DNA of 40,773 nt from a virus. Of this stretch, positions 34,224 through 40,773 are shown one piece after another. The stretch is from positions 1 through 40,773 of the IMG/VR virus record IMGVR_UViG_3300030333_001235; one strand, written 5' to 3'. The notes under the pieces were generated by a model. It did not search any database. It worked only from the letters and a program-made list of their open reading frames with translations, and was not told the origin of the DNA. Position 1 is the first letter of the stretch. Each line of letters opens with the position of its first letter. A program made the position numbers and the translations under genes.

Positions 34224-36344
34224 TTAGAAACAGGATTCGCTGACTGGATAAGTGAATGTATCACTTGGATAATCAATGATATTTATACCCCCTAGGTCAC
34301 CGAAATTATAACCATTAAAGTTATTAGGATCGAAGGTGGGGATTGCTACATCGTTGATTGTATAGTCAATTGGATTGACTGAGGGATTAAATATTGTTGG
34401 ATCTACGCCAGGTGGTACCGCAATTGATCCACCAGCAGGTAAAACTTGGATAGGCAACCTTTCAGTGTCATCTGGAGTGCCTTGTATCGCTATCGGACCA
34501 ACACAAACCTGACCACTACCATAATCTACACTTCCAACAGAAGGATTTAGCGTTAATTCGGTTTCATCCCTTGTTGTGACCAAAATTAAGTTACCTTGAC
34601 CATCATCTCTAATATTTACAGGCACTAACACCTGATTGGTGACATTTGTTGACAAACCAGGAGATGAAACTGCTACAGCAGTCGCTCCATCGGTCAAAGT
34701 TAGATTTACAAGGTCTTCTGTGTATCCAGTTGCATAAAATGTCCCAGATTTCACAGTTGAGAAGGATGGTTTACATTTTCCACCTGTACCATCACCAGAA
34801 TCATCATCTGTTGAGTCACCATCGTCTTTTGGACTACCAGCAAACCCTGAAGGGTCATAAAGTGGGTTACCAAAGTCTAGACATTGGGTAAATACGTTTC
34901 CAAAGGTGAATTCATCAAGATTTTGACCTAAAGTCATCTGTGTAACGTTACCAGAGATGCTAGGATCGCTACTATCAACCATCGCACCAAATTTAGACCC
35001 ATCTATGCGTCCATTGAAGCGATTATTGATACCTGCCTTATTCCATTGGTCAATTCCTTGTAAAATCTTAGTTCCTAGTTGAGATCCAGTCAAAGAAGTG
35101 TCATTTCCATTATAATAAACGTAAGATTTCGGAATAACGTAAAAACTTGTAGGGTCAATGATGACAGGATCGATTGAAGCGATAGAATACTTCAATAAGT
35201 CCTTTTTAATCTTCTGTTTTGTCGTCTCATTGAGTTTATTTCCTGTTTTTGGTCTAATTGCGACGTAAACCTTACCATATACAGGAGGAGATAGTTTCTC
35301 ACCCCCATAGGCGGTCACAGACGCTGCCTGGGGGTATATTTCAGAGACTATATGCTCATAATCATTCTCAGTAACTGCCCTATTCTGGGTTGCATACGCT
35401 CTAGGTGCTCTAAACTTGACAGAAAGTGCTGTTTCACGGTCTTCACCGTCTTGAGCAGCATCCTTAGTCGATAATCTTATGGCATTTGGACTAATTACAC
35501 GATTATCAGAGTCAACTACGTTACCAACGAAGTCAAAACCCTTTGCACCGTTAGCTTCAACCCCATCAGTGGACACATATGTGACTTGAATGTATTCACC
35601 ATCGATTAATTTACGTCCAATTGACCCATCTCCGAAAACAAGACGGTATCTCATGTCATCTGTCTCTTCCAAATAGTAAATTCTGGAAGTTGCGTCAGCA
35701 TTTGTGACATTTGCAGCAAGACTATAGGTATCAGTCTCTGAAGATTGAGCAGTTGGTGAAATATCTACTGTTAAAAGACCAGTATCGACGTTTTCATCGG
35801 GAATAACGAAGTCTTGCTTCCTAGTATAGTCAACTGTATAGTTTGCAGTAAGCAAATTACCTTGATATACAAGGACATTATCGAAAATTGCCTGTCCAGT
35901 AGCAGTATCTACTGAAACTTGGATGTCTTGAGTGAGTGCAAAGGTATAACTATCGTTATCATTGTCTGCAACAAAGACATCACCCTTCCTTAGGGTAGCA
36001 AATTCTGGAAAAGTAGTGCCATTTAGACCAATTGTAGTCTGTGCAACCAATTTGACACATGCTCTAGGTGCTTTTATTGACCTTGGAGTGTAATTTAACT
36101 GCTTTGCGATCCTTACAATGTTATCTCTGACCGTTGCAGTCTCTAAAAATGCTTCGTTTAACGCCATGTTAGCGTTAAATGCTGTATAATATGTGTTATA
36201 TGCTAGTATATCGATCAAATATGACGCAGAACTACCCTCAAAATCATAATCGGTAAACTCTTTTCGTGTCCGAAGGTATGATTTTATGGATTCTTTGATT
36301 TCAAAGAAGTCTAAAGACGTTAATTGTGAAGGAATTGCTGGCAT
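34224..36344 (-). CDS. 6: Baseplate wedge subunit gp6 (Baseplate_J family, 706 aa)
   Basis: T4 gp6 forms the continuous inner ring of the baseplate and holds the wedges together. The first 350 residues carry the family pattern: SLDFFEIKESIKSYLRTRKEF, ASYLIDILAYNTYY, NEAFLETATVRDNIVRIAKQL, RKGDVFVADNDNDSYTF, YYLEETDDMRYRLVFGDGSIG, and RAPRAYATQNRAVTENDYEHIV. T4 gp6 has about 660 residues. The excess is partly an acidic low-complexity insert (DDGDSTDDDSGDGTGG, about residues 500-520) and a Pro/Asp/Tyr-rich tail ending in VSESCF. The ATG at 36344 is one base after the gp25 stop, and the giant gene begins five bases after the gp6 stop, so the three are probably co-transcribed. A TATAAATA lies inside its 3' end. 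Confidence 0.93.
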   Translation of the reverse strand: MPAIPSQLTSLDFFEIKESIKSYLRTRKEFTDYDFEGSSASYLIDILAYNTYYTAFNANMALNEAFLETATVRDNIVRIAKQLNYTPRSIKAPRACVKLVAQTTIGLNGTTFPEFATLRKGDVFVADNDNDSYTFALTQDIQVSVDTATGQAIFDNVLVYQGNLLTANYTVDYTRKQDFVIPDENVDTGLLTVDISPTAQSSETDTYSLAANVTNADATSRIYYLEETDDMRYRLVFGDGSIGRKLIDGEYIQVTYVSTDGVEANGAKGFDFVGNVVDSDNRVISPNAIRLSTKDAAQDGEDRETALSVKFRAPRAYATQNRAVTENDYEHIVSEIYPQAASVTAYGGEKLSPPVYGKVYVAIRPKTGNKLNETTKQKIKKDLLKYSIASIDPVIIDPTSFYVIPKSYVYYNGNDTSLTGSQLGTKILQGIDQWNKAGINNRFNGRIDGSKFGAMVDSSDPSISGNVTQMTLGQNLDEFTFGNVFTQCLDFGNPLYDPSGFAGSPKDDGDSTDDDSGDGTGGKCKPSFSTVKSGTFYATGYTEDLVNLTLTDGATAVAVSSPGLSTNVTNQVLVPVNIRDDGQGNLILVTTRDETELTLNPSVGSVDYGSGQVCVGPIAIQGTPDDTERLPIQVLPAGGSIAVPPGVDPTIFNPSVNPIDYTINDVAIPTFDPNNFNGYNFGDLGGINIIDYPSDTFTYPVSESCF
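34280..34287 (-). promoter_or_regulatory. Perfect late-promoter match TATAAATA in the 3' end of gp6, before the giant gene
   Basis: The minus strand reads TATAAATA, identical to the T4 late -10 consensus. It encodes Ile-Asn in the gp6 tail (GGINIID). It lies 61 bases upstream of the giant gene's ATG, farther than the 21-22 bases of other sites, but could give the giant gene its own late transcript. A chance match is possible in A+T-rich coding DNA. Confidence 0.5.
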
Positions 36345-36345
36345 T

Positions 36346-36759
36346 TTACGCTCTCTCTAGGAGAAATTCGACGTTTTGGGTTTCTGATTCACCCACAATG
36401 GTATAATCTATACCTATTTGGACTGAATTGATCTCAGAATCATCACGAAGTGCGACACCTGTTACTACAATACGAGGTTCAAGTCTAGCTAGACAGTTGT
36501 AAATTTCACTTTTTATGGTATCTACTGCAAAAGGATCCCAAGGTTCAAACAAAAGTGCCTTAACTTTAGATCCAATGCTTCTTTGAAAGGGTCTTTCACC
36601 GAACATTGTCAGAATTAGGTTACGAACTGACTGCTTTATAGCATTCTCATTCTTAACCACACCAAAATCACCAGTATTAGGATTCGCTTTAAAAGACACA
36701 GCTAAGTCCTTGAATCCTCTACTGACATATTTTTCTGATCTGAACCTGTAGGTGGGCAT
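36346..36759 (-). CDS. 25: Baseplate wedge subunit gp25 (GPW/gp25 family, 137 aa)
   Basis: gp25 is a small lysozyme-fold-like wedge protein that joins gp6 and gp53 near the hub and helps start sheath assembly. Its length is typical of the family (T4 gp25 about 132 residues). Recognisable elements are FKANPNTGDFGVVKNENAIKQ, SVRNLILTMFGERPFQRSIGSKV, LLFEPWDPFAVDTIKSEI and EPRIVVTGVAL. ERPFxxxxGS is the usual family motif. The ATG at 36759 is preceded by GATAAATA (36788-36781) at 21 bases. The gene start lies inside the end of a probable 59-residue ORF in another frame, and TAA-A-ATG joins it to gp6. Confidence 0.95.
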   Translation of the reverse strand: MPTYRFRSEKYVSRGFKDLAVSFKANPNTGDFGVVKNENAIKQSVRNLILTMFGERPFQRSIGSKVKALLFEPWDPFAVDTIKSEIYNCLARLEPRIVVTGVALRDDSEINSVQIGIDYTIVGESETQNVEFLLERA

Positions 36760-36881
36760 TCTTGTCTACTTTTACTAAGATATTTATCACATCTTGGGTC
36801 AGTAATTAAGTATTTACAATATTCCCAACCGTTTTCCTTAAAGGAATCGGACATATCGACAGGTCGTTCAGGATATCCCAT
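36702..36881 (-). CDS. Probable small protein overlapping gp25 (59 aa)
   Basis: The ORF starts at ATG 36881 and ends at TAG 36704-36702, with no stop in 59 codons. The product begins MGYPERPVDMSDSF, continues NGWEYCKYLITDPRCDKYLSK, and ends in a polar tail. I do not recognise it. Two Cys in WEYCKYLITDPRC and the aromatic content look like a real small folded or zinc-type protein, but this is not strong evidence. It fills what would otherwise be a gap of about 160 bases, unusual in this tightly packed region. A perfect TATAAATA sits 21 bases before its ATG. Its last 58 bases overlap the gp25 start in another frame. The final residues after the gp25 ATG may be poorly conserved. Confidence 0.55.
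   Translation of the reverse strand: MGYPERPVDMSDSFKENGWEYCKYLITDPRCDKYLSKSRQECPPTGSDQKNMSVEDSRT
36781..36788 (-). promoter_or_regulatory. Late promoter GATAAATA upstream of gp25
   Basis: The minus strand reads GATAAATA, a NATAAATA match, 21 bases before the gp25 ATG. It is embedded in the 59-residue ORF, where it encodes Asp-Lys-Tyr. The spacing equals that of the TATAAATA before the 59-residue ORF. Confidence 0.6.
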
Positions 36882-36902
36882 TAGTTTGACCCTATTATGT
36901 TT

Positions 36903-36910
36903 TATTTATA
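36903..36910 (-). promoter_or_regulatory. Late promoter TATAAATA, perfect consensus
   Basis: TATAAATA on the minus strand lies in the 40-base gap after the 45-residue basic gene, 21 bases before ATG 36881. It is the best-placed late promoter in the window and probably drives the 59-residue ORF, gp25, gp6 and the giant gene. No hairpin terminator was seen in the same gap. Confidence 0.75.
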
Positions 36911-36921
36911 GGGTTTTCCGA

Positions 36922-37059
36922 CTATTTTCCTTGACCTCTATACTTCTTCCTTGCTGCATTACGTGCAGAAGCAGCTAATTTCGTGTTTTTTGAGTTTCCT
37001 TGCCTAGTTTTCTTAGGTTGTGGCTTAGTATAACCACCAGTTGAACCGTATAATGCCAT
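36922..37059 (-). CDS. Small highly basic protein (45 aa)
   Basis: The product is MALYGSTGGYTKP, a Lys/Arg-rich middle with KKTRQGNSK, and the end RKKYRGQGK. It has 12 Lys/Arg and no Asp or Glu in 45 residues, so it should be strongly positively charged and possibly nucleic-acid binding or structural. I recall short proteins with a KKTRQG...KYRGQG pattern in marine T4-like phages, with no known function. A longer frame begins at 37149, but it would overlap the PAAR gene by 74 bases and its extra N-terminus looks non-coding. The ATG at 37059 leaves a 16-base gap after the PAAR stop and is preferred. No clear Shine-Dalgarno sequence precedes it. Confidence 0.75.
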   Translation of the reverse strand: MALYGSTGGYTKPQPKKTRQGNSKNTKLAASARNAARKKYRGQGK

Positions 37060-37075
37060 AATTTTGGATAAACTA

Positions 37076-37609
37076 CTATGATGATAGCACAGTTGCATGC
37101 CCCCACGCAACCACAGATGAACAAGGGTAACTCCAACCAGGAAATCCAACTCCTAGAGGGTCTAATATCCTTGCAATAGGTAATTTCAAAGCAAATACTG
37201 TTAAAGTTGTTGCCATAACAATCCTAGTATGCCCTACACCCCCTCCATCTTCGATTGTAAGGGTGCTACACGGTATAGGAGTGGGGGTTGGACACATCGC
37301 TTTACCGCAAGGACACATGTACACAACAATATTAGTACATACCGCTATATGCGGTGTGAATGTATCACCCAGTAACATAATGGGAATCCTATTCACTAGG
37401 ACAGTTGCCCTATAAGGTGTAACAGGAAATATAGGAATTAGGGGTTGAGGAGGCCACCAACAGGTAAACTCCTTAATGACTATGCTGTAGGGGATTGGAG
37501 GGGTGCCACACGCTTGTACAGAGTGGACAGTGGATGGTAAGCACAATCCATGACCACTACAGGGTAGTCCATTTAAAGATGATACTGGTAGTAGATATCC
37601 AAATGCCAT
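37076..37609 (-). CDS. PAAR-like spike-tip protein (177 aa)
   Basis: PAAR proteins cap the central spike of contractile tails (gp5.4 in T4) and bind a metal near the tip. Two or three PAAR-type units can be read: ATVLVNRIPIMLLGDTFTPH, HTRIVMATTLTVFALKLPIARILDPLG, and the final SSVVAWGHATVLSS. They match the pattern x-TVxVNGxPxARxGDP and the closing SxTVxV strand. Ten Cys are present, including CPCGKAMCP, and several His, which could bind metal; this is inferred. The ATG at 37609 overlaps the TAA of the upstream gene by one base (TAATG), so the two are translationally coupled. It ends in tandem TAG stops. The gene lies just upstream of gp25, consistent with a hub or spike component. Confidence 0.78.
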   Translation of the reverse strand: MAFGYLLPVSSLNGLPCSGHGLCLPSTVHSVQACGTPPIPYSIVIKEFTCWWPPQPLIPIFPVTPYRATVLVNRIPIMLLGDTFTPHIAVCTNIVVYMCPCGKAMCPTPTPIPCSTLTIEDGGGVGHTRIVMATTLTVFALKLPIARILDPLGVGFPGWSYPCSSVVAWGHATVLSS

Positions 37610-40600
37610 TATCTTCTAGGTTCTATAATGTCGTTAACTTCTTGACCATCTGTCCATGATCCCTCTTCACTACATTCATCAAAGAATGGATTACCGTAGT
37701 TACGCAACGCCCTACCCAGGGCGATAACTCCACCAGTGAGGTAGTTTCTTACTACCATGGTACCATTATATGTGCCCATAATCAACCTAGCGTTACTCTC
37801 ACTACCTATAATCCTATTAGGTGGTATTGCTATAGAAGCATCCATAACTTTATCTAGTGCTAGACAAGGGTTGTTGTGTAACTCAGGAGTATTACAATAA
37901 GTTTGACCTGCTATACCATTACCATCTGCATCATATCCACAGTATACAGTAAGAGGACCATCAGATGCATTAACATTCCTGACATAGGAATCCCAACATT
38001 CATTAGGTGGCACACCATTAGTGCATGCTGCTACGGTTAATGCAGTATAATCTACAGAATGCGGTGTACCTGCTGGATCATTTGCCGTAGGGTGACCCAA
38101 CCATGTCTGCACTGCTTGACTACTTGTTATATTATCACCAGCCCACATCTGTAACTGTTCCAGCTCTGTATACTGAGATCTATTGTAGTCGTAGGTGTTT
38201 TCATCTAACCCCACAGGTACAAATACTTGGTTACCTGGATCCTGAGGATCCCTGTAGCATCTACCGTCTATACTACTACGCTTACAAGGCCATGTCCTCT
38301 CTCCAGAGTTGTTTGGTATATCTCTCTTCTCCTGTAGGAAAGGCACTGGCATCTCCCTCAGGAATTCCATAAAGTTTGCTCCCTGACTACCGCCCACATA
38401 TCCTTCTATTTCCATTGATACTCTGAAGGATGCTTCTTTCTGCTCAGATGCACAATACTTATACGGTAACCATCCAAATGCTTTCTGCTCTCCTTCCTCG
38501 TTAGAGGATAGGTATGCACACGGCATATCAAACCAACGAGTAATATTATAGAGCCTAGGTTGTGAGACTGTTATACACCTTTCTCCACCTACACCACCGT
38601 ATAGTGAGGACATATTCTCACCAAAGGTATCTACTGATTGTGCACCAGTGTACACATAAGGCATAACATTCTGCTCAAACCCTATAATACCACCACCGTC
38701 TTTAGAATTATCAAGACCAGATAATACCTCAAACTGTCTACCATCAGGCACACCATTAGAGATCATACCCTTAGCATTAATCTCAATACAACTCTCTGGT
38801 AGGTTAAAGCAAAGTTTTGTTACATCATCATCTATACCATCACCTGCTGCTCTTATGTAACTGTCTGGTACCTCAGCGTATACATGACTAGGTGAGTTGT
38901 TAACGTGCTCAGGTTGTGGTTGAGCACCCATAGATGATTTAACATATCCCATAGTCTCAGCATCCATATTCTCACCTATGGTCTGCACCTCATACTGAGG
39001 TTGCTCTACTCGTGCAGAAGAGTACACTGCATCCTCTTTCTCAAACTTATGATTCCACGCTTCCTCCATCTTTCCATGCATTGCTTCCCGCTTCTCTGCA
39101 TCAGGTCCAGCAAGACCTCCATCAAATGCTAACTTCTCAGGATCTACAACGTGCACCTCAGGTACATTTGCTTGGTTATACCCTGATCCACCATCTACTA
39201 TTCTTACAGACTTAATTACTCCTCTCTCATCTAATAGTGATATCTCAACCTCTGCTGTCTTGAGTTGCATAAACTCATTATCCTTATCAGCAGATACAAT
39301 ACCATTCAGTGTACCCCATTTACGACCTGCACTCTGCACTTCTGCTAATTGGTATCCCTTATCTTTTATTGGATCTCCTATAGCAGTATTGTACTGCGGA
39401 TCCATAGTTAACTTATCTTCCATGAATTCGGAAGTATCATTAGCAGAGAAGTTATCCATCTGCCGTGGATCCATTACTTTTATAATAGGATCTACATAAC
39501 CCATTCCACCGTTAATAACATTCACGGCAACTATGGTACCATCATCTCCCACTACCGCTTCTAGTTTTGCCTCATCCATCTTACGGTGCGGTATCAACGC
39601 CTTAGGATCGATCTCAACTTTCCAGTAGGATATCTTCTTAGGGAATTCATACGTACCACAGAATGCAGACTTATTGGGTATACCATATCCTGCTAATACC
39701 TCACATGTGCCACCATCACTGGAAGTGAATTGCTGCTGATATGAGAATGTCTCAGGATCTACTACTCTGTCTATATTCTGCACTCTAGTCTCTAGAGTGT
39801 AAGTACCTGCTGCAAGTGTCATAGGGATTACTTCACTACCCATACCACTAGCGTAAATGATCTGCCTGTCTATAAGGATATTATTACTAGAGTCCGTGAG
39901 TTTAACGTATCCATAGTTATCAGACTCTATTGCTAGAGAGTAGTCTCCACTAGCAGGTATAGTAATTGTCGCAGTGTGTACCTGCCATACACCAATATAA
40001 GGATCAGTTGCGTCATCAGCAGGTTTAATAGAGTATATACCCCATTGCTTCATAAAGTTTGACCACGGCACTGCGGTATTAGTTGGTGCACCTATAGCAA
40101 CCCATGATCCTTTCTCCGCAAGTGATGTAGTTACCTCCGCACTATCCCAGTTAACTAACCGCCATGCTACGCAAGCAGGGTTAACATACCACTTATTATC
40201 TCTACTGTTATCCCATGTTAACTCCATTACTCCGCACTTAAGCTCATCTCCGAAGTAATAGCAATTAACTATATCCCATTCATTAATCTTTTCTCCGCTA
40301 TTGAAATCACCACTCCTAGTGAGGTAACGGAAGAATATCATATGTGTGTCAGTATCAATAGTCCAGAAGGATTCATTTACACCAACGCTACTCTGGTCAT
40401 GTATTGATAGTTTAGTCTTAGTGGTATTCCATACATCCGCATTGATCTCATAGAAGTGACTGTGATACGTCCATACTGGAGCACACTGAGGACATCCTTC
40501 AGGGTCAGTAGTATTAGGACAACACTGTGCATTACTAAGGATATACTGAGTAGAGAATATAGGACCATTCCAAGGATAAGTCGTATCATATAGGTAAAAT

Positions 40601-40773
40601 ACAAACTGGGAGTCATACATATCCTCGAATCCCAAATAGCGAGGTATAGCACCCTTTACAGCACCACTCAGACCATAACTCCACTCAAATAGTGCTTCAT
40701 TATCTAATATGTCTACATTATCAGGCCATCCCCAACCTAGTATATTAGGTGGACCTTCTACACTATTTCCTTG
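37609..40773 (-). CDS. Large virion structural protein with PA14/GLEYA-like domain (5'-partial, 1054+ aa)
   Basis: The frame is open to the right edge, so the N-terminus is missing; the first bases in view encode QGNSVEGPPN. A TTG at 40635 is merely the first possible start and is not needed. The protein is not recognised as a named T4 gene. Residues about 231-338 of the visible part look like a PA14/GLEYA-type beta-sandwich: WSNFMKQWGIYSI, ATITIPASGDYSLAIESDNYGYVKL, and LAAGTYTLETRVQN. Two GGxGY repeats follow (INGGMGYVDPIIKVMDP and VDGGSGYNQANVPEVHVVDP). The C-terminal half is Cys-rich (CKRSSIDGRCYRDP) without a recognised fold. It ends EPRR and overlaps the PAAR start (TAATG). Context suggests a tail hub, spike or fibre-associated component. 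Confidence 0.82.
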   Translation of the reverse strand, partial: QGNSVEGPPNILGWGWPDNVDILDNEALFEWSYGLSGAVKGAIPRYLGFEDMYDSQFVFYLYDTTYPWNGPIFSTQYILSNAQCCPNTTDPEGCPQCAPVWTYHSHFYEINADVWNTTKTKLSIHDQSSVGVNESFWTIDTDTHMIFFRYLTRSGDFNSGEKINEWDIVNCYYFGDELKCGVMELTWDNSRDNKWYVNPACVAWRLVNWDSAEVTTSLAEKGSWVAIGAPTNTAVPWSNFMKQWGIYSIKPADDATDPYIGVWQVHTATITIPASGDYSLAIESDNYGYVKLTDSSNNILIDRQIIYASGMGSEVIPMTLAAGTYTLETRVQNIDRVVDPETFSYQQQFTSSDGGTCEVLAGYGIPNKSAFCGTYEFPKKISYWKVEIDPKALIPHRKMDEAKLEAVVGDDGTIVAVNVINGGMGYVDPIIKVMDPRQMDNFSANDTSEFMEDKLTMDPQYNTAIGDPIKDKGYQLAEVQSAGRKWGTLNGIVSADKDNEFMQLKTAEVEISLLDERGVIKSVRIVDGGSGYNQANVPEVHVVDPEKLAFDGGLAGPDAEKREAMHGKMEEAWNHKFEKEDAVYSSARVEQPQYEVQTIGENMDAETMGYVKSSMGAQPQPEHVNNSPSHVYAEVPDSYIRAAGDGIDDDVTKLCFNLPESCIEINAKGMISNGVPDGRQFEVLSGLDNSKDGGGIIGFEQNVMPYVYTGAQSVDTFGENMSSLYGGVGGERCITVSQPRLYNITRWFDMPCAYLSSNEEGEQKAFGWLPYKYCASEQKEASFRVSMEIEGYVGGSQGANFMEFLREMPVPFLQEKRDIPNNSGERTWPCKRSSIDGRCYRDPQDPGNQVFVPVGLDENTYDYNRSQYTELEQLQMWAGDNITSSQAVQTWLGHPTANDPAGTPHSVDYTALTVAACTNGVPPNECWDSYVRNVNASDGPLTVYCGYDADGNGIAGQTYCNTPELHNNPCLALDKVMDASIAIPPNRIIGSESNARLIMGTYNGTMVVRNYLTGGVIALGRALRNYGNPFFDECSEEGSWTDGQEVNDIIEPRR

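Noticed and set aside
36702-36881. Start of the gp25 transcript leader as a purely noncoding region
   Set aside because: The 59-codon frame with its own well-placed TATAAATA is a better explanation, though it remains unproven.
36840-36921. Rho-independent terminator between the basic gene and gp25
   Set aside because: Only a short palindrome (TTCCTTTAAGGAA-type, inside the 59-codon ORF) and a promoter octamer are present; no G/C-rich stem followed by a T run on the minus strand.
36922-37149. Longer 75-codon version of the small basic gene
   Set aside because: It would overlap the PAAR gene by 74 bases and the extra N-terminus has no relation to the basic, Gly/Lys-rich body; the internal ATG at 37059 fits the spacing better.
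37609-40635. TTG at 40635 as the true start of the large right-edge gene
   Set aside because: The same frame continues without a stop for 46 more codons to the window edge, with protein-like composition, so the gene is simply cut by the edge.

Overview
This window looks like the tail/baseplate region of a marine T4-like myovirus of the cyanophage/pelagiphage type. All genes read on the minus strand, and the DNA is A+T-rich. The phage assignment rests on recognisable baseplate genes in T4-like order: gp25, gp6, a giant protein in the gp7 position, then gp8. It is supported by T4-type late promoter sequences ([T/G/C]ATAAATA) upstream of several genes and by domains frequent in marine T4-like phages: YHYH, LamG, GGxGY repeats, PAAR and YPR repeats. 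The host cannot be named; no photosynthesis or other metabolic gene is present.

Layout in transcription order, from the right edge leftwards: a partial structural protein open to the right edge (37609-40773); a PAAR-like spike-tip protein joined to it by a TAATG overlap (37076-37609); a 45-residue acid-free basic protein (36922-37059); a probable 59-residue ORF (36702-36881) overlapping gp25; gp25 (36346-36759); gp6 (34224-36344); one 9,458-codon gene (5842-34218) that fills about 70% of the window; a YHYH/cupredoxin-like/Ig-like protein (3839-5827); a protein ending in a blue-copper-type cupredoxin domain (2333-3814); a GGxGY-repeat structural protein (490-2331); and the N-terminal part of gp8 (1-455). 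Gaps are very short. No tRNA, CRISPR, insertion sequence or convincing terminator was seen, and no gene-free stretch exceeds 300 bases.

The main discovery candidate is the giant gene, with a product of roughly 1 MDa. It sits exactly where T4 has gene 7 and carries segments resembling the C-terminal part of T4 gp7, spread over thousands of residues. It therefore looks like a baseplate wedge protein inflated by inserted adhesin-like modules: GGxGY beta-repeats, a degenerate YHYH domain, a beta-propeller-like region, three LamG-like domains, two small CBM-like modules, Cys-x-Arg-Asp helical repeats, and an array of 26 YPR motifs spanning about 2,740 residues. The array shows truncated and fused units, consistent with recombination.

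An inferred working model is that gp25, gp6, the gp7-like giant and gp8 build the baseplate wedge, the PAAR protein caps the central spike, and the added modules decorate the baseplate with carbohydrate- or metal-binding surfaces that could contact the host or extracellular matrix.
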